Source: Bowmanella denitrificans (GTDB lineage: Bacteria; Pseudomonadota; Gammaproteobacteria; Enterobacterales; Alteromonadaceae). Taken from it: a stretch of 64,000 bases of DNA. The translations under genes were made by a program, and so were the position numbers. The notes beneath the pieces were generated by a model. That model was not told where the DNA came from. It was given only the letters and a program-made list of their open reading frames with translations, and made no database searches. Numbering within the stretch: the stretch's first letter is position 1; every line of letters starts with the position of its first letter. The stretch lies in assembly GCF_039522935.1 (NCBI RefSeq), contig NZ_BAAAEI010000021.1, positions 172,469-236,468 on the forward strand. The letters are read 5' to 3'. This document shows positions 36,516-45,602 of this stretch, one piece after another.

Positions 36516-37637
36516 TCAGGCCATTTTTACTGAAATTGACTCACCCTTCATCTGTTTTTTTAGCATACGTTTAGTACGGTCTACTACATCGCCTACTAAT
36601 TGACCACATGCTGCATCAATATCATCCCCTCTGGTCTTACGAACCACCACCGTGAGCCCATATTCCATCAGCACCTTGGAAAAGCGATCAATACGGGAAT
36701 TACTCGAACAAGTGTAAGGCGACCCAGGATACGGATTAAAGGGGATTAGGTTAATTTTGCTTGGCGTGTCTTTCAGCACTCTGGCCAGTTGGTGTGCCTG
36801 ATCCATGCTGTCATTGATACCATTGAGCATTACATATTCAATAGTGACCCGGCCCTGATTGGCATTGGATTTAGCCAGATAGCGACGCACCCCAGCCAAC
36901 AGTTCTTCAATAGGATACTTTTTATTGATCGGCACAATTTCATTGCGCAGTTCATCTGTGGGCGCATGTAATGATACGGCAAGCGCAACGTCAATCTGAT
37001 CACCCAGCAAATCCAAAGCCGGTACCACGCCAGATGTACTCAGGGTAACGCGACGTTTAGACAAACCGAAACCAAAATCATCTAACATGATGTCCATGGC
37101 CGGTACCACGTTTTTCAGGTTAAGCAGTGGTTCTCCCATGCCCATCATGACCACATTGGTAATGGGGCGCTTGGCCGTATCTTTGGACAAACCAATGGTT
37201 TTCGCCACCCGCCATACCTGACCAATGATTTCCGCCACGGACAGATTGCGGTTGAACCCTTGTTGAGCCGTGGAGCAAAATGTACATTCCAATGCACAGC
37301 CTACCTGCGAAGACACACACAAGGTGGCACGGTCTGTTTCCGGGATCCACACCGCTTCAACTTCCTGTCCCCCTTTTAAAATCAGGGCAAACTTAATCGT
37401 GCCATCACTGGCATTCTGTTGACGGGAAATCTCCGGCGCTTCAATCACGCAGGATTCAGCCAATTTAGCACGCAGGCTTTTGTTGAGGTTGGTCATCTGC
37501 TCGAAGTCATCGACACCGGCCTGATAGATCCATTTCATCAGTTGGTCAGCGCGAAAAGGCTTTTCACCAATACTGGCAAAGAAGTCGCGCAGTCCCTGAC
37601 GGTTCAGATCCAACAAGTTGGTTTTAGCATTAGCCAT
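36516..37637 (-). CDS. rlmN: Dual-specificity rRNA/tRNA C2-adenosine methyltransferase
   Basis: 373 residues. Radical-SAM enzyme methylating A2503 of 23S rRNA and A37 of some tRNAs. CxxxCxxC iron-sulfur motif (GCALECTFCST), GMGEPLLN SAM region, and the C-terminal catalytic Cys in DIDAACGQL. First gene of the rlmN-pilW-rodZ-ispG-hisS-yfgM-bamB-der series, 140 bp after ndk. Confidence 0.97.
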   Translation of the reverse strand: MANAKTNLLDLNRQGLRDFFASIGEKPFRADQLMKWIYQAGVDDFEQMTNLNKSLRAKLAESCVIEAPEISRQQNASDGTIKFALILKGGQEVEAVWIPETDRATLCVSSQVGCALECTFCSTAQQGFNRNLSVAEIIGQVWRVAKTIGLSKDTAKRPITNVVMMGMGEPLLNLKNVVPAMDIMLDDFGFGLSKRRVTLSTSGVVPALDLLGDQIDVALAVSLHAPTDELRNEIVPINKKYPIEELLAGVRRYLAKSNANQGRVTIEYVMLNGINDSMDQAHQLARVLKDTPSKINLIPFNPYPGSPYTCSSNSRIDRFSKVLMEYGLTVVVRKTRGDDIDAACGQLVGDVVDRTKRMLKKQMKGESISVKMA

Positions 37638-37735
37638 GAATAGTCACCTCAAACTTCGGGGGGCGGAATTGTACATTTTTTAAACGCAATTTAAAACTGG
37701 CTACCCAAATTACTGGGTATCGAGATTTTTCTGGC

Positions 37736-37763
37736 AAAAAAGGGAGCCTGAGCTCCCTTTTTC
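37736..37763 (-). terminator. ndk intrinsic terminator
   Basis: Minus strand: AAGGGAGC and GCTCCCTT form an 8-bp perfect stem with a 4-base loop, then a T-run; begins ~15 bases after the ndk stop codon. Confidence 0.9.
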
Positions 37764-37777
37764 TCACCCGCTATGAA

Positions 37778-38209
37778 TTAACGAGTTCGAGGGCAGATTT
37801 CTTCGTCAGCAAAGAAGTAAGCAATCTCACGTGCAGCTGATTCAGGGGCATCAGAGCCGTGCACAGCATTTTCATCAATGGACACGGCGTAGTCAGCACG
37901 CAAAGTGCCGGCCAGTGCTTCTTTCGGGTTGGTGGCACCCATGATTTCACGGTTCTTACGCACAGCATCTTCACCTTCCAGAACCTGAACCATTACAGGA
38001 CCGGACGTCATGAACGCAACCAAAGCACCAAAGAAAGGACGTTCTTTGTGTTCAGCGTAGAAACCTTCAGCCTGCTCTTTGCTCATATGCAGCATTTTGG
38101 ACGCTACGATACGCAGGCCAGCAGACTCGAAACGGTTGTAGATTGCGCCAACTACGTTTTTCGCAACGGCATCAGGCTTAATAATGGAAAAAGTACGTTC
38201 CAGAGCCAT
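37778..38209 (-). CDS. ndk: Nucleoside diphosphate kinase
   Basis: 143 residues from ATG 38209 (GGAG 9 bases upstream); the frame extends to 38224 but 143 aa is the family length. Product starts MALERTFSIIKPDAVAKN. The phospho-His is in ENAVHGSDAPESA. Equalises NTP and dNTP pools. Single gene with its own terminator. Confidence 0.97.
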   Translation of the reverse strand: MALERTFSIIKPDAVAKNVVGAIYNRFESAGLRIVASKMLHMSKEQAEGFYAEHKERPFFGALVAFMTSGPVMVQVLEGEDAVRKNREIMGATNPKEALAGTLRADYAVSIDENAVHGSDAPESAAREIAYFFADEEICPRTR

Positions 38210-38378
38210 GTTAAAAGTCTCCAAAGTTAAAGAGGATAAAATTTTGAGCGCGGATTATATGCAAAATAATACCGCTTGACCATTCAGCCACACAGAAAAC
38301 TTATCATAACCTTTAGCAACGAAGTTCTGCGCGCTTTCGCCTAATATTGTTATATATGACATATAGCGAAGACCCCTG

Positions 38379-39164
38379 ATGGTAGTAACAAAAAAGGCGG
38401 TTGTACTGGTATTCCTCCTGTTGACTCCGTTCTGCTGGGCTAAAACACCAGAGCCCTTGGTGGTCGCCAGTGCGCTGTGGCCACCCAATTTTGTCAATGA
38501 AGCCGGAGATGGCATCTACCAGCAAATTCTCAGGGAAATTTATCCTAACTATGCGTTGCAATATGTCTATACCACCTATGCCCGCTCCAAACATCTGGTG
38601 TCCGCAGGTAAGGCCGACTTGTGGCTGGTGTCGTACACAGCTGAAGAGCCATGGGCTCTGTATCCAAAGCATGCCCACGACGCAGATTTGATTGCCGCGG
38701 TACACCTAAAAGAAACCCCGTGGCAGGGCATCAGCAGCTTAACAGGCCAACCCGTTTCCTGGATCAGCGAATACGGCTTTGAAAAATATCTACCACAACT
38801 GCAAATGCAATACTACGAAGTGCCAGACCTTGATGTTGCCATAAAGATTTTACTGGCAGGCAGAATCCATTATGTGCTTGACGATATTTGGGGCATAGAA
38901 GCCTATTTGCAGAATCACCCTGATGTAAAAGCGCAGATGACGGTGCAACCATTTGCCCTGATGAAACTATACCCAGCGTTCAAACACACAGATAAGGGTC
39001 GCCGCTTAGCCAAACAATGGGACAAAGCGATGGCAAGGCTTATTAAAGGACGTCTGCAGACCTTATATCGTCATGCTGGGGAGTCGTATCTGTTGGACGA
39101 TTGCACAAGGCCGAGCAACGATGCCAAAGGCCTGATCTGTCTGGATTTGCCCAACTCCCCCTGA
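38379..39164 (+). CDS. Periplasmic solute-binding-like protein (SBP_bac_3 type)
   Basis: 261 residues, signal peptide VVTKKAVVLVFLLLTPFCWA. The fold matches family 3 binding proteins (PLVVASALWPPNF, GIYQQILREIYPNY, ADLWLVSYTAEE), yet no ABC permease or ATPase is adjacent. Stand-alone proteins of this kind in Alteromonadales are often annotated as amino-acid-binding or sensor-like; function unknown. Short ribosome-binding match (GAAG). Confidence 0.75.
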   Translation: MVVTKKAVVLVFLLLTPFCWAKTPEPLVVASALWPPNFVNEAGDGIYQQILREIYPNYALQYVYTTYARSKHLVSAGKADLWLVSYTAEEPWALYPKHAHDADLIAAVHLKETPWQGISSLTGQPVSWISEYGFEKYLPQLQMQYYEVPDLDVAIKILLAGRIHYVLDDIWGIEAYLQNHPDVKAQMTVQPFALMKLYPAFKHTDKGRRLAKQWDKAMARLIKGRLQTLYRHAGESYLLDDCTRPSNDAKGLICLDLPNSP

Positions 39165-39231
39165 TACCAATATGCAGCACAAGGTGCTATAGTGCGCGCC
39201 CTGATTCGCCCGGGTTGTCTGCACATAGCCA

Positions 39232-39262
39232 ATACTTGAGTAAATTGCTCAAGTAATATAAA
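39232..39262 (+). promoter_or_regulatory. suf operon promoter with IscR-like palindrome
   Basis: ACTTGAG and CTCAAGT form 7-bp perfect arms (39234-39254) inside a 25-bp frame (39232-39256) that starts ATA and fits the type 1 IscR layout with about four mismatches. TTGAGT could be a -35 box and TATAAA (39257-39262) a -10. About 200 bp upstream of sufB. A second hairpin, TAACGGC/GCCGTTA at 39392-39413, lies in the leader. Confidence 0.4.
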
Positions 39263-39456
39263 ATGCCGCCCTATATCAGAGCTGAATTTCAGTGTGACCA
39301 GGATTTATCTCTAACCGCCAGGCAAACTGACAATAATAATCCATAGGTAATCCAGGCGTTGTACCACGTACAACATGCACTCTTTAGTTAATAACGGCTT
39401 AGTGATGCCGTTAAGTCAAGCGACTGACCCTGAACCAGTGATAGAGACCAGATTCT

Positions 39457-40893
39457 ATGAGTGAACAAATCGAACAGGCGCTAGCGCGCAAATATGAGGC
39501 GGGTTTTGTCTCCAATGTCGAGTCAGAGACCTTCGCGGCAGGCCTGGACGAGGAAGTGATCCGCAAAATATCAGCCATGAAAAACGAGCCACAGTGGTTG
39601 TTGGAATGGCGCCTGAAAGCCTTTGAATCCTGGCAGAAGATGGAAGAGCCTGAGTGGGCGCATCTTCATTATGCAAAAATAGATTATCAGGCCATCTCGT
39701 ATTACTCCGCGCCCAAAAGCATGAAGGACAAACCCAAGTCACTTGATGAAGTGGACCCTGAGCTATTGCGCACCTATGAAAAATTGGGCATCCCTTTGTA
39801 CGAACAGCAAATGCTGGCAGGTGTAGCAGTGGACGCGGTGTTCGACTCAGTGTCGGTTGTCACGACATTCCGTGAAAAACTGGAAGAAGCCGGAGTGATT
39901 TTCTGCTCAATTTCAGAGGCGGTGCACCGCTTCCCGGATCTGGTTAAAAAATATCTGGGCAGTGTTGTACCGCGCTCAGACAATTATTTTGCCGCACTGA
40001 ACAGTGCTGTCTTTACCGACGGTTCCTTTGTGTATATTCCAAAAGGGGTGCGTAGCCCCATGGAATTGTCCACCTACTTCCGTATCAATGAACAAAACAC
40101 CGGCCAGTTTGAACGAACGCTGATTGTGGCCGACGAAGGCAGCTATGTCAGCTATCTGGAAGGTTGTACAGCGCCACAGCGTGATGAAAACCAGCTGCAT
40201 GCTGCCGTCGTGGAACTGGTGGCGCTGGACAATGCCAAGATTAAATACTCTACCGTACAAAACTGGTATCCAGGCGATGAAAACGGCAAAGGCGGTATCT
40301 ACAACTTCGTGACCAAACGCGGCATTTGTCATACCAACGCGCATATCAGTTGGACTCAGGTTGAAACCGGTTCCGCCATCACCTGGAAATATCCAAGCTG
40401 TATTCTTAAAGGCGACAACAGTGTCGGCGAGTTTTATTCGGTGGCACTGGCACGGGGCAAACAGCAGGCCGACACTGGCACCAAGATGATTCATTTGGGC
40501 AAAAATACCAAATCCACCATTATCTCTAAAGGGATCAGCGCCGGTGATGCCAACAACGCCTATCGCGGGTTGGTACAGATGGGTCCCAACGCCGAAGGGG
40601 CACGTAACTTCACACAGTGCGATTCGCTGCTGATTGGCGATCAATGCGGTGCCCATACCTTTCCTTACATAGAAAGCCGCAACCCGTCAGCGATTGTGGA
40701 ACACGAGGCCACCACATCCAAGGTCAGTGATGAGCAAATGTTCCTGTGTCAGCAACGTGGCCTGGACCCAGAAAAAGCGGTATCCATGATAGTCAACGGT
40801 TTCTGCAAAGAAGTGTTTAAAGAGCTGCCCATGGAGTTTGCTGTGGAAGCCGGCAAGCTTCTTGAGATCAGCCTGGAAGGTTCCGTCGGCTAA
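39457..40893 (+). CDS. sufB: Fe-S scaffold subunit SufB
   Basis: 478 residues. With SufC2D it forms the SUF scaffold on which clusters are built. The C-terminal beta-helix has the conserved GRNFTQCDS-like stretch (ARNFTQCDSLLIGDQCGAHT) with the acceptor cysteine, and PYIESRNPSAIVEHEATTSK. First gene of sufBCDSATE; unlike E. coli, the operon starts with sufB and sufA comes later. Confidence 0.97.
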   Translation: MSEQIEQALARKYEAGFVSNVESETFAAGLDEEVIRKISAMKNEPQWLLEWRLKAFESWQKMEEPEWAHLHYAKIDYQAISYYSAPKSMKDKPKSLDEVDPELLRTYEKLGIPLYEQQMLAGVAVDAVFDSVSVVTTFREKLEEAGVIFCSISEAVHRFPDLVKKYLGSVVPRSDNYFAALNSAVFTDGSFVYIPKGVRSPMELSTYFRINEQNTGQFERTLIVADEGSYVSYLEGCTAPQRDENQLHAAVVELVALDNAKIKYSTVQNWYPGDENGKGGIYNFVTKRGICHTNAHISWTQVETGSAITWKYPSCILKGDNSVGEFYSVALARGKQQADTGTKMIHLGKNTKSTIISKGISAGDANNAYRGLVQMGPNAEGARNFTQCDSLLIGDQCGAHTFPYIESRNPSAIVEHEATTSKVSDEQMFLCQQRGLDPEKAVSMIVNGFCKEVFKELPMEFAVEAGKLLEISLEGSVG

Positions 40894-40981
40894 TTAAACT
40901 GATTTAGAGCGCCCGGCTGGAAGCTATCGACGAGAGAGTCGACGACCAGCGGCGCAGCAACACAAGTTATTGGGGTATTTC

Positions 40982-41740
40982 ATGCTAAAAATTCAAAACC
41001 TGCATGCCAAGGTAGAAGATAAAACCATTCTCAAGGGCCTGAGCCTGGATATCAAGCCAGGCGAAGTCCATGCCATTATGGGTCCGAACGGTGCAGGTAA
41101 GAGTACGCTGGGCTATGTGTTGTCAGGTCGTGACGGTTATGAAGTGACCGATGGCCAGGTTGAACTGAATGGCCAGGATCTGCTCGAACAGGAAACCGAA
41201 GAACGCGCCCGCGCCGGTCTGTTCCTGGCATTCCAGTATCCGGTGGAAATTCCTGGCGTCAGCAATATGGAATTTATGAAAGAATCGGTTAACGCTATGC
41301 GTGAAGCCCGCGGTCAGGAGCCACTCAGCGCCGCTGAATTTCTGAAAAAAGCCAAGGAAGCCTGTAAGCAGGTGCATTTACCCCTCGATTTTCTGAAGCG
41401 CGGCGTCAATGAAGGCTTTTCCGGCGGCGAAAAAAAGCGCAACGAAATCATGCAGATGATCTTGCTTGAACCGACTCTGTGCATTCTCGATGAGTCGGAT
41501 TCCGGGTTGGATATCGATGCCCTGCAAGTGGTGGCCGATGGCGTAAACAGCCAACGTAGCCCAGAGCGTAGCTTTATTGTCGTGACCCACTACCAGCGCC
41601 TGCTGGACTACATTAAGCCGGATTTTGTGCATATTCTGGCCGACGGCAAAATCGTCAAAAGTGGCGATGCCTCTTTGGCTCTGGAAGTGGAAAAAGAAGG
41701 GTATGCCTGGCTTGGTGAAGCCCAGGAGGCCGGCGCATGA
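40982..41740 (+). CDS. sufC: SUF ATPase SufC
   Basis: 252 residues from ATG 40982 (a TTG at 40970 is in frame but lacks support). ABC ATPase with Walker A MGPNGAGKST, signature FSGGEKKRNE, Walker B LCILDESDSGLD and switch His in VVTHYQRLL. Drives SufBCD conformational change. Overlaps sufD by 4 bases. Confidence 0.97.
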   Translation: MLKIQNLHAKVEDKTILKGLSLDIKPGEVHAIMGPNGAGKSTLGYVLSGRDGYEVTDGQVELNGQDLLEQETEERARAGLFLAFQYPVEIPGVSNMEFMKESVNAMREARGQEPLSAAEFLKKAKEACKQVHLPLDFLKRGVNEGFSGGEKKRNEIMQMILLEPTLCILDESDSGLDIDALQVVADGVNSQRSPERSFIVVTHYQRLLDYIKPDFVHILADGKIVKSGDASLALEVEKEGYAWLGEAQEAGA

Positions 41741-42987
41741 GCCAATGGCTTGAGCAAATTGTTGAGCGCGCCAGCCACAGCCAGTTGAATGCTATCAAAC
41801 AGCAGGCATTGGCAGCATTGAAGCAGCAGCGCTGGCCCAATCGCAAAACGGAAGCCTGGCGCTACACCTCTGTCAGCCCTATCGAACAGCTTGAACTCGG
41901 TGGACAAAAAGATAGTCAGCCGCAGCCATCCGACATTACCGGATTGGACAGCCTGGATCTGTTGTTTATCGACGGGGTGCTGCAGCAATCACTCAACAAT
42001 CTTGTCCTGCCCGAAGGTTTAATGCTCCAGTCGCTCAGCCAACTGGATGCCCAGGGTCAGGCCGTTGCCGATGACCTGTTTGGCAAAATCAAACCTGCAC
42101 ATCATCTGTTTGGTCTGGTGAACGATCTGGTGGCCGAGCAGGGTCTGGTAGTTGATGTTGCCCCGGGCGTACAGATTGATAAGCCACTACGCATTATTAA
42201 TTTATCCAGTCAGGGCCAGGAATCCCATCTGCGCTTATTGGTAAGGCTGGGTGACAATGCCAGGTTGTGCGTGATTGAGCAGGGTGAAGGCCAGGATCCC
42301 AGCCTGAACACGGCCTTTGCCGAGTACAGCCTAGGTGTACAGGCGCATCTTGAACATTACCGCCTGGCAATGCATACGCACAAAGCCATTCAGGTGGGAG
42401 GTAATCATTTCCGCCTGCAGGAAAAGGCGCAACTTAACAGCACGCTGGTCGCCTATGGTAGCGATCTGTCACGCCTGGATGTGGATATTGAGCATGCCGG
42501 CGAGCATGCCCATGCCAAGTTTAATGCCATTTACCTGTTGGGCAGTGGCGAAACCTTTGACTTGCACAGCTGTATAGAACACGCCGTGCCCAATGGCACC
42601 ACCGAAGAAAATGCCAGAGGTATAGTCGGCGATCGTGCCAAGGCGGTATTTAATGGTCGCATTCATATTCATCGCCACGCTCAGAAAACCCTGGCAGAGC
42701 TGAATAATCGCAATTTGTTACTATCACGTCGTGGCCAGATTAATACCAAACCCGAACTGGAAATTTATGCCGACGACGTAAAATGCGCCCATGGCGCTAC
42801 GGTTGCTGAGATTGAAGAAAAAGCCCTGTACTACCTGCTTTCCCGTGGGATTTCCCGCTCACAGGCACTGATTATGCTGAACTTTGGGTTTATCCAGGAA
42901 TTGATTAACGACATGCCCAATGCAGCACTGGCTGATTGGCTGCAGGAACAACTTAAGGACAAGTTCAGCCAGATGGAGGTCAAATGA
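41737..42987 (+). CDS. sufD: Fe-S scaffold subunit SufD
   Basis: 416 residues. Helical N-terminus with PNRKTEAWRYTSVSPIEQL, then the beta-helix shared with SufB and the C-terminal SufC-binding segment (KCAHGATVAEIEEKALYYLL). ATGA overlaps at both ends with sufC and sufS. Confidence 0.96.
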   Translation: MSQWLEQIVERASHSQLNAIKQQALAALKQQRWPNRKTEAWRYTSVSPIEQLELGGQKDSQPQPSDITGLDSLDLLFIDGVLQQSLNNLVLPEGLMLQSLSQLDAQGQAVADDLFGKIKPAHHLFGLVNDLVAEQGLVVDVAPGVQIDKPLRIINLSSQGQESHLRLLVRLGDNARLCVIEQGEGQDPSLNTAFAEYSLGVQAHLEHYRLAMHTHKAIQVGGNHFRLQEKAQLNSTLVAYGSDLSRLDVDIEHAGEHAHAKFNAIYLLGSGETFDLHSCIEHAVPNGTTEENARGIVGDRAKAVFNGRIHIHRHAQKTLAELNNRNLLLSRRGQINTKPELEIYADDVKCAHGATVAEIEEKALYYLLSRGISRSQALIMLNFGFIQELINDMPNAALADWLQEQLKDKFSQMEVK

Positions 42988-44201
42988 GCCTGGATCTTAA
43001 TGGGTTAAGGGCACAATTTCCTATCCTGTCCAGGCAAGTTGACGGTAAGCCGTTAGTCTATCTGGACAACGCGGCCACTACGCAAAAACCGCAGGCCGTT
43101 ATTGACGCACTGGTCAACTTTTACACTCAGTGCAACGCCAATGTGCATCGTGGTGCTCATGCCTTGTCAGATGAAGCGACACGCCGTTACGAACAGGCCC
43201 GGGATGTTGTTGCCGATTTTATTCGGGCCGGCAGTCGGCAGGAAGTGATCTGGACCAGTGGCACCACGGAGGCGATTAATATTGTGGCCAATGGCATGGC
43301 ACAGCGCCTTCAACCCGGTGATGAGGTACTGGTCACCGAAATGGAACACCATGCCAATCTGGTGACCTGGCAGCAAGCCTGCCTGCGCAGTGGTGCACAG
43401 CTAAAGGTCGCCCCCATTTTAGACAGCGGTGAGTTGGATGTAGACGCTTTCAACGCCTTACTTAGCCCGCAAACCCGCTTTGTGGCCCTGCCCCATGTTT
43501 CCAACGCATTGGGAACCGTTAATCCGATTCAGTCACTCGCGGCAAGCGCCAAGGCAGTAGGTGCATTGGTGCTTATCGACGGTGCTCAGGGCATTGCCCA
43601 TGGCCAGGTGGATGTGCAGGCGATAGGTTGTGACTTCTACGCATTTTCCGGCCACAAACTATTTGGCCCCACAGGTATTGGTGTGCTGTGGGGACGTCAG
43701 ACGATACTGGAAGATTGGCCGGTATGGCAAACCGGTGGCGAAATGATTGCTAAGGTGAGCTATGAATGCGCCACCTGGGGAACGCTGCCCAACAGATTGG
43801 AAGCCGGTACCCCAAATATTGCCGGTGCCATAGGTATGGCTGCTGCTATCAGTTGGTTTATGTCATTGGATGTCGCTGCCGTGCAAGCCCATGAAAAAGC
43901 CTTACTGGCCAGTGCCACCGAGCAGGCTCAGGCATTCGAGGGCTTGAAAATTATTGGCACGGCCAAAGATAAAATAGGCGTGCTGAGTTTCGTTCTGGAC
44001 GGTAGCCACCCGGCCGATGTCGGTTTTATTCTCGACAGGCAAGGCGTGGCCATTCGCACCGGCGATCATTGTGCACAGCCTTTAATGCGCCGCCTGAATG
44101 TACCAGGTACAGCCAGAGCGTCGTTTTCCATCTACAACAGCCTGGATGAAGTGGATGTCTTGTTTAAGGCATTGAAAAAAGCCCAATCCATGCTGGCATA
44201 G
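42984..44201 (+). CDS. sufS: Cysteine desulfurase SufS (group II)
   Basis: 405 residues. PLP enzyme supplying persulfide sulfur to SufE. N-terminal YLDNAATTQKPQAVIDAL, PLP lysine in FSGHKLFGPTG, and catalytic Cys in RTGDHCAQPLM. Partner of sufE (45138-45551). A second desulfurase, iscS, is encoded convergently. Confidence 0.96.
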   Translation: MSLDLNGLRAQFPILSRQVDGKPLVYLDNAATTQKPQAVIDALVNFYTQCNANVHRGAHALSDEATRRYEQARDVVADFIRAGSRQEVIWTSGTTEAINIVANGMAQRLQPGDEVLVTEMEHHANLVTWQQACLRSGAQLKVAPILDSGELDVDAFNALLSPQTRFVALPHVSNALGTVNPIQSLAASAKAVGALVLIDGAQGIAHGQVDVQAIGCDFYAFSGHKLFGPTGIGVLWGRQTILEDWPVWQTGGEMIAKVSYECATWGTLPNRLEAGTPNIAGAIGMAAAISWFMSLDVAAVQAHEKALLASATEQAQAFEGLKIIGTAKDKIGVLSFVLDGSHPADVGFILDRQGVAIRTGDHCAQPLMRRLNVPGTARASFSIYNSLDEVDVLFKALKKAQSMLA

Positions 44202-44211
44202 GAGTTTAGTT

Positions 44212-44568
44212 ATGACGGTTGAGACGTTTGTTCCCAGTACGTCAGTGGTCACTCTGACCGATGCTGCCGTACGCCACTTTGAAGCCAGCCTGGCCAGTCA
44301 GCCCGGTAAACTGGTGCGCTTGTCGACGAAGGTGAGCGGCTGCACGGGTTATGCTTATGTGCTGAATTTAGTGGATGCAGGAAAAGAAGATGACCTGCTG
44401 CTTCCAATCAGCAACAAACTGACATTGGCGGTAGCGGCAGACGCTGTCGAACTGGTGCGCAATACCGAAATAGATTACGTCAAAGAAGGCATCAATGGTG
44501 TAATCAAATACCACAATCCTAACGTCGTTAACGAGTGTGGCTGCGGCGAAAGCTTCAGCGTCAGCTAA
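44212..44568 (+). CDS. sufA: A-type Fe-S carrier SufA
   Basis: 118 residues of the HesB/IscA family: VRLSTKVSGCTGYAY holds the first cysteine and ECGCGESF the C-terminal pair. Carries clusters from SufBCD to target proteins. Called SufA from its place in the suf operon; sequence alone would also allow IscA or ErpA. Confidence 0.88.
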   Translation: MTVETFVPSTSVVTLTDAAVRHFEASLASQPGKLVRLSTKVSGCTGYAYVLNLVDAGKEDDLLLPISNKLTLAVAADAVELVRNTEIDYVKEGINGVIKYHNPNVVNECGCGESFSVS

Positions 44569-44580
44569 GGACTCAGGCTG

Positions 44581-45114
44581 ATGCAACAAAGAATGGTGGT
44601 CACCCAACGTGACTGTAAAGCCAGACGCGTGCCATCGGGGCAAATTCAGGTGATTCCGGAAGGGGAATTTGTCAATCTGACCCAGGATTTGGGCGGCAAC
44701 TACACCGTCACCTGGCAGGGTAATATGCTGCGTATTGACGGTACTGACGCCGACGCCTTGGGTCGTAAGCCCCAAGTACTGGCATTTGACACCCCGCCAG
44801 ACGATAAGATCATCGAAGCACAGGTCTGGCAGGCACTGGAAACCATTTTCGATCCAGAAATCCCGATTAATCTGGTGGCGCTGGGTTTAATCTACGAAGT
44901 CAGTGTCGATCAACACAGTCATGTAGTGACGATCCAGATGACACTTACCGCCCCTGGCTGCGGTATGGGGCCAGTGTTGGTCAGCGATGTGGAATACCGG
45001 GTGGCTATGGTGCCGAATGTTAAGCAGGTTAAAGTGGATTTAGTGTTTGATCCCCCCTGGTCCAGGGAAAGAATGAGCGAAGAAGCTCTGTTGGAAGCCG
45101 GCCTGTTTTTTTAA
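44581..45114 (+). CDS. sufT: SUF accessory protein SufT (DUF59/MIP18)
   Basis: 177 residues. The C-terminal MIP18 domain has WQALETIFDPEIPINLVALG, the conserved Cys in LTAPGCGMGP and VDLVFDPPW. The N-terminal part matches the longer SufT form (TIGR03406-like). SufT aids cluster maturation under high Fe-S demand. The E. coli suf operon lacks it. Confidence 0.9.
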   Translation: MQQRMVVTQRDCKARRVPSGQIQVIPEGEFVNLTQDLGGNYTVTWQGNMLRIDGTDADALGRKPQVLAFDTPPDDKIIEAQVWQALETIFDPEIPINLVALGLIYEVSVDQHSHVVTIQMTLTAPGCGMGPVLVSDVEYRVAMVPNVKQVKVDLVFDPPWSRERMSEEALLEAGLFF

Positions 45115-45137
45115 GATGTACGGGATGTGAGAAGCAG

Positions 45138-45551
45138 ATGACCTTACCAGGCAGCGACGAAATTATTGAAGACCTGTCGTTTTTTGACGATTGGGAACAG
45201 CGTTACCAATACATTATCGATTTGGGTAAATCCCTGTCCCCGATGACACCAGAAGATAAAACCGAAGAACGTCTGGTACGGGGCTGCCAAAGCAGTGTGT
45301 GGTTAAAAAGCACGGTGCAGGGCGAGCATTTACATTTTGATGTAGAGAGCGACGCGATTATCGTTAATGGCCTGCTGGCACTGGTAATGGCAGCCTATCA
45401 GGACAAAAGCCCGGCTCAGATCCTGGCGTTTGACATCGACGGCTACTTTCAGGCCCTGGATTTGGAACGGCATATCTCCCCCACCCGCGGCAATGGTTTA
45501 CGCGCGATTGTGGGAACCATCAGAAACCTGGCCAGCCAACCCCGTCAGTAA
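45138..45551 (+). CDS. sufE: Sulfur acceptor SufE
   Basis: 137 residues. The persulfide-receiving Cys is in RLVRGCQSSVWLK near residue 50; the C-terminal region has ISPTRGNGLRAIVGTIRNLA. Stimulates SufS and passes sulfur to SufB. Last suf gene, 51 bp from the convergent iscS stop; no clear terminator is seen in the gap. Confidence 0.94.
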   Translation: MTLPGSDEIIEDLSFFDDWEQRYQYIIDLGKSLSPMTPEDKTEERLVRGCQSSVWLKSTVQGEHLHFDVESDAIIVNGLLALVMAAYQDKSPAQILAFDIDGYFQALDLERHISPTRGNGLRAIVGTIRNLASQPRQ

Positions 45552-45602
45552 GGCGCACCTCGAATTTAAGGCACGCCAGTCCAGCCAGTGTAATCTTGCT
45601 GC

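Noticed and set aside
39976..40656. 226-codon minus-strand frame
   Set aside because: Antisense shadow of sufB.
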